From Guillardia theta CCMP2712 (taxonomy: Eukaryota; Cryptophyceae; Pyrenomonadales; Geminigeraceae), in NCBI RefSeq assembly GCF_000315625.1, contig NW_005434593.1:236346-300345 (forward strand): a DNA stretch of 64,000 nucleotides, in the 5' to 3' direction. The position numbers and the translations under genes were made by a program. Shown in pieces: positions 11,719 to 23,698 of this stretch. The number at the start of each line of letters is the position of its first letter. Position 1 is the first letter of the stretch. The notes beneath the pieces are model-generated. The model made no database searches and was not told where the DNA came from. It saw nothing but the letters and a program-made list of their open reading frames with translations.

Positions 11719-13208
11719 TCAGACAGCCTTGGATATGAACAGCCGCCTGGAAGTCCCTTCAGTCTCTCCTGGGACACCAGGTAGCTTGATAGGCGAACTT
11801 TTCATCTCCTCCTTCATAAGGAGAGATTTCAGGCGGTCGGACGCAGCCTTGCGCTCCTCCGTAGAGAGGGTGTTGGACGGATCCACCTTCTTCGTGTCCT
11901 CTTTCCTCAACGGGGCCCTCGTGGTGTTCCTGGGAGGATCAGGAGACAGATCACGGAAGTTCTTGACTTTCGGCTGCTCCTTGCGTGCCGGGGACATTGT
12001 GCTCACTCTGTCGTACATGTCGAATCGGTTCCTCTCGGGGAGGTTCTCCTTCTTCGCAACTTCCTTGTCAGCCACAGGGGGGCTCGTTCTCACCTTCTCC
12101 TCCACCACCCGCGTCACCTTGGGGGAAGCATAGCTCTGAGCTGTCTCCGTGCTGGCTGTGGTGTCTCTGAAATCTCTGCGCTGTACTAAAGGAGCAGGAT
12201 CCTCAACACTGATGCTCGAGGGAGGAACGTTGGCCAAGCTCTGTGAGCTAGAAGTACCGTTGGCCCTTGTGAAGGAGGACCTCACATCGGGCTTGGACAG
12301 GAAGAACGGGATCTCTTTGCTCCCCTCGGAGTACCGAGGAGAGGAAGGGCTCATATCAATGACTTCGTACTTCATCGGCACGGGTTCCACGGGCCGGTAA
12401 TAAGATTGTTTCCCAGCAACCAGTCCAAAGACGTCGTCGGGATATTGACGAACTCGCTCGAGCCTATCTCTCACAAGCACAACAGAGAAAGTTGCGAACT
12501 TTACGGAGGAGGACTCCCTGACAACTGCAAAAAACTTCAGACGCAAACTGAGCAACAAGCGGCAAAGACGAGGAAGTGGAAGGGAGGGCAACGAGCAGAT
12601 AGGAGTCAGGCTTGAGGTGGCAGGAGAATGAATGGAAAGGGAAAGGAGAAAGCATGTGGCACATGAAAAGCAACAAGAGGAAGAGAAAGAGAGAGCGGGA
12701 AGGAGGCAAACAGCGCAGTGTACTCACGCCGTTTGAAGGAGAGCTTTACTTCAGTCCCGCAGGGTCCAAGAAGCTTTGGAACGACAACTAATGACGAGGA
12801 CCCAGCTACGCTCTGCTCGTCGACGTGTGTGAGAACGTCACCAGGACGGAGCATGCGGCTCCTATCAGCTGGACCTGTCGGAGAAAACCTGGTCACGAGG
12901 GCAGCGGGGGACAAAGCAAGACAGGAGAGGACAGAGGAGGACAGAGGAGGACAGAGGTAGAGGAATAGGACAGGGAAGAGAACGTAGTGAATGGCATTCA
13001 TCAACTCAACACGAAACAGGAGAATGAAAGGAGATTCACCATTCTTTATCATCGAGTCAATGGAAAGAAGGCCTGAGGCATCGGTCCGAAAGTTGATTCC
13101 TATGCCGCCTGAGTGAAGATTTTTGTGGGTCGTATTCCCGCAACAAAGCATTCCATTGAAGAGGAAGATGTTTGCTAGACTCGAATCCGTCGACATCACT
13201 AATGACAT
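11719..13208 (-). CDS. PDZ-domain protein with a long disordered tail, 373 residues
   Basis: Exons: 13208-13040, 12874-12728, 12524-11719, joined by GT-AG introns of 165 and 203 nt, all in phase. A single PDZ domain spans about residues 30-110: the carboxylate-binding region GGIGINF, then the conserved NGPADRSRMLRPGDVLTHVD block assembled across the first intron. The remaining two thirds are Ser/Pro/Lys/Arg-rich with a basic C-terminus and no other fold seen. Known: PDZ domains bind C-terminal peptides and scaffold signalling complexes. The gene is convergent with the RhoGEF gene. The partner is unknown. Confidence 0.82.
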
Positions 13209-14094
13209 GCAGAAACGAATCAGTACGACATCAGAGCTTTATGAGGCTTAAAAGTTGAAAGGCGATCTCATTCCTGCCCGACGCTTCTCCTTACCCCTCC
13301 CATCATCTTCCTTTCTCCATAGTCTCTCTCCCTCCCTTGCTCCCTTCCTCCCTTCCTCCCAACATCGTCCTCCCTCCCGCTCATCGCCATGTTCTGCCTG
13401 CGTCTCCGCTGATTGTCATGGAGTCGGGTGTCGAGCCACCCCACCCCACCCCCGCATGACTCATCAGAGTTCCACCCCACCTATTTCCCTTTGCGAAATT
13501 TCACATGCACCCCCTACCCCACTTCTATCAGACAACTACCCCTACTGATTCCAGTTTCCAGAACCCATCTTAACTTACCCACCCTATCAAATTGCAGGTC
13601 AGGAATGGGTCACTACCCCATTTCCGACCCTAGGACCACCCCTCCTTTCCCTCGGAGTTTTCACTTTCAGGTCACGGAGTCCGAACCTGCTCGGTCCGAT
13701 CCGTGACATTGCCAGTTGCTTGAAAAGTTTGACTAGGCCGCCAGGCAACACCGTGACATCAGTATTTAGAATACGTATCGTAATAACAGGGGCGTTTTCT
13801 AATACATAACAGTAGTGATGGAACGGTCCCCGACAGTGGGAATGTTTGAGAGCATGGGGGGGCGAGGAGGAGGAGGAGGGATGGAAGGGGAGGGGGAGGA
13901 AAGAAGCTGTGAGTGTGTGGGAAGGAGAAGATGAGATGAAGCAGAGAAGAACAGGCCTGATAGTACTACAGCTGTGAAGAGTGATGGCAGAAGACAAGTC
14001 GGAGCATTTTGAGCACAAAGGTACAACACCTCGAGGCTCTCACTGTGTGAGAAGGCAGGAGTGTTGGAAGAAGACGATGAATTATGAGATATGA
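13209..14094. other. Divergent intergenic region with a TACCCC tract (13430-13665)
   Basis: It lies between the PDZ gene (-) and the leucine-rich-repeat gene (+). About 235 bases are packed with CACCCC, TACCCC and ACCCAC words on the + strand. The rest contains CT-rich stretches and no supported gene. Confidence 0.7.
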
Positions 14095-14139
14095 GAGTGA
14101 GTGAGAGAGTGAGAGACACACAGACAGACAGACAGACAG
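14095..14139. repeat. GAGAGT/CAGA short tandem repeat abutting a start codon
   Basis: A purine-rich run ends in several CAGA copies directly before the ATG at 14140, so the repeat probably forms the 5' UTR of the leucine-rich-repeat gene. Confidence 0.75.
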
Positions 14140-17100
14140 ATGAGTTGTAGGGTGATATCTCTGGTGAAACGAGGGGAGGACTCGATCACGATTCAAACAG
14201 CATGCAACAACAAACAGTTCGAAGCCATCGTCACTGACGATGTCGAGGAGTTCATTCGCCATGTTGTTCTTACCAAGGACGAAGTCACGATCTTCATAGT
14301 CTTCAAGGACTCGGAGATTCTTCCATGGTGGAAGGTGTTTGCAATGATCGGATCCTTGAGGGCAGACTCTGTATGTCGTGCAGTGAAGATTATTGCCATC
14401 GACAAACTCGCCGACCTCAACGACTGTCCCAAGAGTTTTCAAAATGTTCTAGAGTCCGACGACAACTGGGAGTCCTTGTTCAGACCCATCACAAAGCAGA
14501 AGTTGAGCATCATGGCGTCGAGGATCTTGGACGTGATCTCGAGGGGAGGAGCTGAGGTAGAGCAAAGGCAGCAGGAAGAAGAAGCGAAGGAGGAGCAGCA
14601 GAGCCGTGCAATCATGAATCCTGCTCCTCCAGCCCGCATCTTCTTCGGTCTGGATGGCCCCACTGTGTTCGATGACCGACCTGAATACGTGGTCGTGCAC
14701 GAGGGAGGAGGGGAGGAGGAGGGGGAGGAAGCGAGGCAAGGAGGGGCTGAAGGGAGAGAAGTGGAGGGGACACGAGGGGGAGGAAAAGGAGGAGGAACAA
14801 AAGCGGGAGCAGGAGAACTGAGGCAAGAGACAGAAATAGCAAGGAAGCAAAACAGGAAGGACAATGAGGAACTGCAAACTTCGAAACAAACATCAGCTAA
14901 CAATCGCAAGGCTTTCGACCATGAAAAGTGGAAATTAGAAAACCCGGTAGAGTCATCAGCGCAAGGGTTTGACAACTTCGGGAACATGTTGAAGGAGTAC
15001 AGGATAAAGCACAAGAGAGAGTTGATCGCAGAGACAGACGAGATTCTCATGTACGTCAACCATTGTGAGAAGCTGGGGACTGCCATGAGACAAGAGTACT
15101 TAGATCAGATCTCCGACAAACACCTCTTCCTCAGACAACTCTCGCTGGGGTCCAAGGGAGGGGTCGCGCTGGGAAAAAGTCTGCAATGGTGCCGGTCAGG
15201 AATCAAGAGCATCGACCTAGGCTTCTGCGAGATAGGGAAGGCGGGATGCGAGTGTATAGCCGAGGCTCTGACCTCTCTCCCGTCTTTGTCCTCCCTGGAC
15301 CTTGTGGGGAACAGGATCGGAGCGTACGGCGCTGAAGCTCTTGCCAAAGTTTTCTTGGAGTCCCGACACTCCAACACGTCCCTAACGTCGCTCAATCTGC
15401 GGGACAACCACCTGGGAGACCAGGGGGCCATCCAGATATCCAAGATCCTCTACGTGAACACGAGCCTGAGGAGCTTGAACCTCAGCGATAATGAGATCCT
15501 GCTGGAGGGAGCTCAGTCGATCGCAAAGGGAATCGAGTTCCAGCATGAGAATCAGGGCGTTGAGAGGTTGTTCTTGAGCTGCAACAACATCAAGTACCAG
15601 GGCTGTAGGATGTTGTGCAATGCCCTCTGCAGAAACAAGACGGTGAGGACGTTGGACCTGTCGTCCAACCATGTTGGAGACCTCGGAGCCAGGTCGATAG
15701 CCGACATGATGTCTATGAATGCGTTCCTAACCTCGCTCGACATCTCAAACAACGACTTTCAAGGTTGGTTTCCTTCAGTGTGTATGAGTGTTATGGTGAG
15801 GGAGACGTGCAGGTGCTGGGCTGACGCAGATATCAAAGTCCCTCAACGTGAACAAGACGATGACTTTCCTTGACATCTCCAACAACAACCTTGACAACCA
15901 CACCATGAACCTGCTGATCACCGCGTCGTTGGGTCAGGTGAGCTTGCACGTGCTGACTATCATCGTTGACGGTAGATGCAGAATCCCATGAGATTGCAGT
16001 TCTTCAATGTATCTACAAGACAGTCTGACAACGTCGGGGTTGCAAAAATACTCGGAGAGAAGACGTTTACCAAGAGACAAGACTTGCAAGCATATTTAGT
16101 GGAGGCTGAGCAGAAGCTGCGGGTTGCAAAGGACACCATGAAGAAGATGGAGAAGGAGTTGTTTGTGTCTGAAAGAATGATAGCGGACTTGGAGCATGTG
16201 GGTAGAGAATTTCAAGATGAGAACCTGCGGGAGATGAAGAGCAAGGTTGAGAACACGAGAGAAACCCTGCATGACACATGGACTGAGATATCCAACTTGA
16301 AGAGCATCCTGGTAAACTGAGACTGATGTTGCGGAGCAAACAGATGTAACGCTGACTGCAGGAGGAGGGGAATCAGCTGCTGGAGAGTTGGGTCCCGGAA
16401 GCAAACGTCAACCTACAGAACTTGCAGGAGCACAAACAAGTCATGGACCTTCTGCGAGATACTTCGACACGAAGGTCAGGAGCATGGGGAGGAGAAGACT
16501 TTGGAACGCACTGACCTTCCTGCTCGTCCAGCGTCAAGATCAACCTGAGAAATCCTGGTCACCGATATGTTGTTGCGACGTTGCTCGACTCCTGGACAAG
16601 ATGTTTGGGGATGACTCTGAAGATCGAAGTGAACAGGAAGACCTGGAAAATCCCTCCAAAGTTCGAAGACAAGAGAATGCAGGATATGCATGAGGCATGC
16701 CAGGCAGTCGACACCCTCCCCAAGTCAGGAGGAGGCATTATCCATGTACAGAGATGCAACTGGAGTAAGAGGAGCTACAACCTGAATCTCGACCGGGAGG
16801 AGGAGAGGAGGAGAGTGGAGGCTTTGAGGCAGAGGCATCTTGCCTTCTTCTCGAGCGAGAGGATCAGGAACTTCAGGCACGACGGCAACCTCGTGGACTG
16901 CTTCGATCACCCCAAGTGGAAGCTACCTCTCTCAGGACGCATCAGCTTCACCATGCACTCGCTGGTGTTCGACTATGACCCCGAGGACATCGTGGGGACC
17001 CTCACGCTGGACCTCGACCTCCCGTGGGAGTTGTCAGTAGCCGAGAACCTGTTCGAGAAACTCAAGCAGCGGGAGGCCCTGCGGCAAAACCTGGTCAACT

Positions 17101-18595
17101 ACAAGCCTTCAGCAGACGGGAGCTCCGCATCCTTGGTCCTCAAGCAGCACAAGCTCCCGTCCTGGAGCGGCAGGTGCTTCCTGGAGGGCGAGGAGGTCCA
17201 GGTCACGCCTTCTTCCTCCTTGCCGACGAGCGGCGTGATGCACATGGTGTGGGAGCGGAGCTCTGACAGGGTCCCTAAGATTGGGATCCACTTCGTGCTT
17301 CATATGCAGTACTCCCTCCACCGATGGATCGCCGAGAAGCTCTGGACGCGATGCAACAGGCAGGCAGAGTTCGTCTCCTCCGAGTTCATCCTGGAGTACC
17401 CGCTGCTGAACCAGCTGGACTACAAGGACATGCACGGCTCCTTCGATCACCTTGAGCGCTGGACCTTTCCCGACGATGGACAGCACTCGACCCTCGAGCT
17501 CACGTACGTCGTCAGAAGCGCCAAGTTCATCGAGTGGGTCAAGACTTGAAGCGACGTCGTTGACTGCATGCGCCAGGACGAGGCAGGTCAAATGGGACCT
17601 GGAGATTCCGGAGCAGCAGGAGGAGGCTGAGAAGACGCTCTACGGGAAGGACGCCGTCTCGATCTCGGACGTTCAGATCATGGTGAATGAGGAGGAGGAG
17701 GAAAAGGAGGAAGAGGAGGAGGAGGGGGGGGGGGAAGGGGGAGGAGGAAGGGAGCGGGGGTTGGAAAGGGGAGGACAAGGAGGAGGGGGAGGCGGTGGTG
17801 GTGGTGGTGGCAGCGGCAGCGGCCCCAGTCCCACTGGACTGACAGCAGGCGGCAGGACAAGCGGACGGGAGACAAGCGCTGTCTCCCCATACCCTTCAGG
17901 CCAGGGGAGCGAAAATTTTGGAGGCTCCCTTCCTCAGGGATAGTGAGCACGGAGAGCACAGCTGCTGGACCTCTCTGACCTCTGAAGTGACCAGGTGACT
18001 GCTGTGTATGGGCGGCTGAAGCGGATGAACGAGCACAAACTGCCCGTCCACGTAGTTCAGTCAGTGATAGCGAGGATCGACAAGGTGGTTGACTCGTCCC
18101 CATCTTCTCCAGCCTGCTGACCTGCGGGGCTCGCAGGATGGGCAGAAGGCAGGGAAGGAGAGGATCTTGAGAAAGATTGTTAACGAGGACGCTGTCTTCT
18201 ACAAGAACTTGTCGGCCGAGCAGGGAGCAAGGATTTTCTTCCAGGCTTTCGAGGGGTCGGACTTCCTGGAGAAGGTGCAGTCCCAGTTGGAAGCAGACTT
18301 CATTGACAAGCTCGTACAGATGGCAGCTGCTGACATCCTGTACAAGAACATCGCCGAGCCCCATCGCTTCCTCCAGTGCCTGGCAGAGCAGAGCTCACAG
18401 GAGCGCGACGGTCGTTCAACCATGAGGAGGAGGAGCTTTCTTGCTGACAAGTTTCTCTCCAGCGCCAGTGGTCGAGAATATCCCGTTGAGGAAGCAGAAG
18501 AAGAACCTAGCAGTCAAGATGGCCTGAGGCTCGTCATGGGAGAAGGAGCAGAATGTGACGCGGTTGATACAAGAAACCCCCTAGATCGACTTTGA
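14140..18595 (+). CDS. Leucine-rich-repeat protein (RI-type) with a coiled coil and a novel C-terminal region
   Basis: Exons: 14140-15777, 15830-15937, 15976-16311, 16362-16474, 16532-17537, 17587-17682, 17995-18084, 18137-18595; all GT-AG and in phase, 1,281 residues. Residues 1-130 form an unassigned alpha/beta-like region, followed by a Glu/Gly-rich linker. About seven RI-type LRRs of 27-29 residues follow (for example SLNLRDNHLGDQGA, TLDLSSNHVGDLGA), then a coiled coil (EAEQKLRVAKDTMKKMEKEL region), then about 400 residues of unknown fold that contain two related segments (FDHPKWKLPLSG and FDHLERWTFPDDG). The 312-nt intron 17683-17994 is GGA-rich and open in one frame, so retention cannot be excluded. 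LRRs of this class are protein-binding platforms; no enzyme motif was found. Its last 15 coding bases overlap the end of the next gene on the other strand. Confidence 0.83.
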
Positions 18596-20221
18596 GTTCG
18601 AGCTCGAGCGTCGTCGTTGTTGCTTCGCCCTAGTCTTGGTCTTCTTCCCGACGGAGCTCGGGACTTCTTCTGCCTCCTGCTCCTGCTCCTCCCCCTCCTC
18701 GCACTTCTCTGACATCACAGACGCCTCGTCTTCGTTTCTTCCTTGTTCAACACAAACGTCGCTCCAGACCTTGACGAGTCTCTGTCAGCTCGTCGGAGTC
18801 TCAGCACAAACCTACTTGTCTCTCTTGCACACAGTCACTCATCGGCCTGAAATCTTCGTCGGGAGGATACCTGCGCATCGTCATGTCCTGCTCAACCATC
18901 ATCTTCATCCTTCACTGACCGGAAGGTGGGGCCAAAGTTTGCCTTCGCTCCTCCACCGTAATAGAAGGAGGCCGCCGGGTAATAGATCCCCTGCCACACA
19001 TCGACAAACGCGTCTCCTGCTGCTGATCGTGACTAGAGGCGGAGGGAGAAGCAGATGGAGGATTAGAAGTCGATCCCGACGAAGGCAACGAGGGGGCGTA
19101 GGAGGAGAGGAAGAACGAGGGGAGGAGAGGAGGAGGAGGGAAGGAGGAGAAGCAAGACCTTGTCGCTCTCCGTTCTTGAAGAAAGATATCCTTGACCCTT
19201 GGCAAAGATTCGGTTCCTCGGGTATCCAGTAATGGCACCACAAAGGGCAGTGGTATCGACTTCCAACCTAACCGGGACCAAGGCCAGTCAAGATGCGGCG
19301 AGGAGGAGGTAGGAGAGGCGATCTGACGCACATTCAAGAGCTTCGGATTGATGGGGCTGGGCGGCTTTGACGGCAGCTCGATCAGGCAGCCGATGACGTC
19401 TCCGTTGCCGTACTTGCTTCCGAACTCCCTCCCCCTGCTCCTGCGCACTTGTCAGTTCCCAGTGCAGACAGGGTGGGCTGCTCATGCAGACCTGTGATAG
19501 GCTGCTCCCTCTCGACTTCCGTAGGCATAGCTGAACCTGGACACTGACTTCACCTCCTGTCCTCCACTTCCTCCTTGCGATATCACCCGGCCTCGCCATC
19601 ATCGCCCTCGGTCACCAGCGAGTACCTTCATTCGTGTCACCACCCCCCAGCGCCTGAGACTGTATCCCCTCTCACCCTATCGGAGCATCCATGTCCTCCC
19701 AGGGCACTCGATCCATGGCCCATCCAACACGGCAGTGGCACATGTCAGGAGGCCCTCTGTCAACCAACACTTCAGCCATACAGCATAGCCACATGGGGAT
19801 AGTGAAAGAACATTGCATGTTACTGCTGCATGCTTCGTCGACATAACAGCGCCTCGTACGGCTCATCGCACGTGACATGCTCTGCCCCTCTCGCTTCTCA
19901 CCTCGTCACGCTCGAGCTGTAGTCCACGATCTCGAGCTCGAAGAACCACGTCCCTTCGCTCACTCCGTGCGTCGCCCTCACTGACCGATGCCCACCGAGG
20001 CAGTAGGCCGTCTCTCCTCCTGGCTCCAGTCGCACGCTCTCATCCTTGTCCACGGAGCTCCAGCGCACTGGAAGTGCTGCTGATCCTGTCGTCCTCTCTT
20101 CCTCTATGGGCAGAACAACTTGAACGAGTTTCGTCTTAGCTAAGATGCTCTCGTCCACGAAGTCGAGGTGATACCGCCCTTTTCTTCTCTTCTTTACAGC
20201 TTCGTTCGCATTGTTCGACAT
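18581..20221 (-). CDS. ASH2-type SPRY protein (COMPASS subunit-like), about 338 residues
   Basis: Exons: 20221-19902, 19756-19676, 19536-19492, 19440-19332, 19267-19159, about 19016-18920, 18870-18816, and 18781 (or 18769)-18581; all phases agree. Joined, they give an ASH2-like SPRY domain: SVRATHGVSEGTWFFELEI, CRVGWAMDR with PIGFSYAYGSREG, GNGDVIGCLIELP, SRISFFKNGERQG, GIYYPAASFYYGG, NFGPTFRYPP and RPMSD. The tail is acidic and then Arg/Ser-rich. Known: the ASH2 SPRY domain binds RbBP5 and stimulates SET1/MLL H3K4 methyltransferases. The N-terminal winged-helix/PHD part of animal ASH2L is absent, so this is a SPRY-only form. The last intron is short (34 or 46 nt), so the final exon is less certain than the rest. 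Confidence 0.82.
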
Positions 20222-21141
20222 GTGAAATAAGAGCTGAAACAAGAGCTGCGCGCGGCAAAAGTTTGTACTAACCTTCGATACTTCTCTCCTCTACCTGCTA
20301 TACCTATCCTCCCTGCTCCTCCTCCTTCTCCCTCAACACATTCCTCCCCCCCTCCTCCTCATTCACTCTCCTCCCTTGCTCTGCTTGTCCCCAACGTCAA
20401 CGTCGGGAAGTGAGAGGTCTGGCTTCAGAGCCCAGTGCACCACCGAGCTTCCACTCATCATCCCCGCCATAGTCGCCCCTAGCAAAGCCGCTAGCTCCCT
20501 TACTCGCATGGTGCCGGGTGCGATCGCTAGTTGTGAGACCCGGCGCTCTAGGTATGGGACGTTGGAGTTCCGTTACAATAAAGGCTTCGCTGACCGTTAC
20601 TTTATACGTTACAAACTGTAACGACATGGGTTGTTCGTTCCCAACAGGCACGATGCCGAGTGCAAGGCAGGGAGGAGGAGGAGAAGGAGAGGAGGAGGGG
20701 AGGGGAGGGGAGGAGAGGATGGTAGAGACGGGAGGAGAGACACATGAAGGAAAGAGGGGCGCAGAGGGGACAGGAAGGGATAGTAAGGGACAGGTGGATC
20801 GGAGGGGAGTTGCGAGATAGTGAGGTAGACGAGTAGAAAGATGTAGATAAGGTGGAGACCAAGTCGAAACAAGGGACCTGTAGCAAGAGAGACAGAGGAG
20901 GGAAAGATAGGAAAAAGGTAGTGGGAGGACGATAGCGAGGAGTAGACTCTCGGTCTGGCAATGAGAAGATTTGGACCTATACTGTGTTTTGAAGGATTTT
21001 GGAATGTGGAAAGGGAAATTTTGTTACTTCATGTCCTTTCATGCCTCTATAGACATCGTCGATGACATGATTCTATCAGGAGGTCTCAGGATGTGGCTGA
21101 GGAAGTCTTTTCTTCCCTCATCACTATCTCTGAGTGCATGG
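20222..21141. other. Divergent intergenic region without a TACCCC tract
   Basis: It lies between the SPRY gene (-) and the secreted-protein gene (+). It holds C-rich runs at 20280-20370, a GTTAC-rich part at 20560-20625 with an exact hairpin (CGTTAC, 5-nt loop, GTAACG at 20607-20623), then a purine-rich stretch at 20660-20940. No gene is supported. Confidence 0.6.
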
Positions 21142-23528
21142 ATGCGAATTTTCCTGTGCTTACTCGCCACAGCCTCTGTGAATGCCGATCCCTTCGGAGG
21201 AGATTTCAGGTACAGCATGCTTAGATGGGAGGAAGGATCGACGCCCTTCCAAGCTGTGATCACCCTCCATACTTCATGGAGGAAGTCAGCGGTACAGCTG
21301 GCCCCAAAGTTCCTGCTGCTAGGGTATCAGAACCCAACGATCTCCATCATTTCAGCTGATTTCAATGTCTCTTTCTCTGACCTGGTTGCCGATACACGAA
21401 ACTACAGCCAGGACGCCAACATGGAGACAGCATATAACGGCGGATGGATCATGGGGGAAACGAGAGTGGTGCAGCAGTTCAAGAGCAAGGGACCGCACAA
21501 AGTTACTTTCTCCGGATGTTGCTGGTATGGGAGCACCAACAACTTCTACCAAGAGATGTACATAGACTTCTCAACGGTGAAGATAGAGATTGTTCTTGTT
21601 GTTATCCTTCTCTGATGTCCTCGATTTGCAGAAATACTCTGCAAAGCTCTTCGGTCTACAGCACGTTAGCGTAGGGCCAGGTTCCTCTTTTATTATCCCA
21701 GCTCTTCGGCCATACCCCACTCAGCCGGAGTTGTACAAGTACTCTTGGTCGTTCTGCTCAGATTCTCTGGGATTGACTCTGGACGAAGCAACGGGGAAGC
21801 TGACTGTTCCGTCTTCTCCACCGCCATCGAAGCTGAATTCGTTGAACTATCTCTGCGTCAAGAACTCTCTCCAAGGATCAATGTCCTCCAGCTCTACCTT
21901 GTTCCTGCTGGCCTACGATGCGACCCAGGCGCCAGCCTTGGCGGTGCAGAGCCTGTACCCAATGTCAGACTCCAGCCTCCCTGACGTCCTGGGGAACTAT
22001 ACCTTCTATACCGGGTTCCCTATCTTCCTTAACCTTTCAGTGCAAGTCGGAGGCGGAGACTTCATGGGAATTCTTCAAGATTGGAGCGATCCTTCGCCAT
22101 TCCAAATGGACTTTGATGGAAAGACCCTGAACCTGACCTGGACGAAGCCTTGCCTTGGCCAGCACAACGAGTTCATGCACTGCTACAGCTTCTATCGAGG
22201 CGTCGAAGTGTCGCGGCCATTCTGTGTGCACATCACACTGCTTGAGGACTCTGCGCCCGTCTTCCTGGTGACTAGATTGTCATCATGATCGTCCCAAGAT
22301 TGACGTTTCCACCAGACCCCGAAGCCCTGGACGGAGTTCTACTGGCACATGGGCAAGAGAGGTATTGCGAGGGTGTTGGTTTCTCGTAGGGGTGGGGATT
22401 TGACTTTGTTGTTGAAAGCTTCCTTCGATGTTGTAGTACAAGACATGGCTCCACTCGACCTTATCTCAGTGCTGGAAATATACACCAAAACGATATTGCC
22501 GCCCGAATTTCATGTCGACAGTTATGCGAGGGTGAATGTAGCAAACAATGCAAGGTGAGCAATTCGTCAGCTGATATCGTTGCCTTCAAACATCGTGCTG
22601 ATTTTCTTGAACAGCATGTCTCTATCTCTCACAGCACCGCCTATCGCTGGTGGAGGCCGATATCTCGTAAGAACCTCCTGAATTTCTACGGCCTTGCTGA
22701 TGCTAAAGACTTTTCCTAGGTTTGCTTCAACGCGTCAGATACTGCTGGCTCACGCTACAGGAACTGCAGAAGGGTCAGGACTACTTTGTGTCATTGCACA
22801 ACCAAGTCTTTTGATCCATTGATCAGGGGACAAGGGACTCAAGTCTCTGTGTATATATCAACGTGGAAAGGTAGAGAATGCTGGTGCGGGAGGTTGAATG
22901 CTAATCCATCTACTCTAACAGATGTCGATACGTTGTAAGACCGCGGGAAACCTTGCAAGATATCGCAGGCTTGTTCTGGACGGACTGGGTACAACTGTGG
23001 GCTGTCAATCCAGGTTTGATCCCGCCCCTGCTCTTTCTCTTTGTTCTGCCTATGCTCCTGCTCCTGCCCCTGCCTATACTCTTGTTCCTGCTCTTGCACT
23101 CTTCACTGCAAGTGAACGCTTGCAACAGACATCAGAAATCCAGACACACAAATAGGCTTCAATCCAGACTCTAACGCCTTCGGGGCGACGATAAACATCG
23201 GTTGCTTCTCACTCTTGGACTTGATCTGCCTTGAGCTGACTCGAACATGGTGCTGCAGGCCACTTGTACCAGGTGTCGGTCGGAGACACAGTCGCGAGCG
23301 TAGCGTTCAAGGTGATGTGTGTGTGTGCTACTGTACCGTCCCAGCTGACGGTCGGGCTCAGTTCGGGACCACCATCAAGAAGCTGCTGCAAACAAACGCG
23401 GACATTATCGATCAGGTGGACTCAATCACCTTGAAGGTGCGTTAGAGCAGGAGGAGCCTACGGGTGCTGACCGGGCTGCGCAGGAGGCGAGTACACTGTG
23501 CGTGATCCCGGACTCGTGCCGACGCTAG
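21142..23528 (+). CDS. Secreted protein, conserved protist surface-protein type, about 572 residues
   Basis: Exons: 21142-21576, 21632-22267, 22316-22361, 22419-22554, 22615-22666, 22720-22870, 22969-23013, 23156-23200, 23259-23311, 23362-23436, 23484-23528; ten GT-AG introns, all phases agree. The start is the Met before a clear signal peptide (MRIFLCLLATASVNA, then DPF). The first 145 residues have the pattern of an extracellular beta-rich domain: FRYSMLRWEEGS, LHTSWRKSA, KVTFSGCCWYG, then YIDFSTV at the exon end. The middle has paired Cys and a region beginning SSFIIPALRPYPTQP. No transmembrane helix was found, so the product may be secreted. I recognise the general style (oomycete, Naegleria and algal surface proteins) but cannot name the family. 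The last exon is the least certain; an alternative acceptor would give a longer C-terminus. Confidence 0.75.
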
Positions 23529-23698
23529 TGGGGGACGCAGTCTTGGTCCTGTGCTGGAGGATGCAGCTGTCTGAAGCCAGACTACGATGCATGTTAACGG
23601 AATAGTCCGCCGAAGCTCTCGATGGCCCGGGAGGGCCACGGGCGATGTATGTTATAGATTCTTTCTACCGCGATATCAACAAAGCGTTAATCAAGCTG

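Noticed and set aside
22985-23175. Hydrophobic Leu/Pro-rich frame resembling a transmembrane anchor in the secreted-protein gene
   Set aside because: It is translated from CTGCTC/CTGCCC repeats within an intron (23014-23155); the flanking exons join in phase without it.
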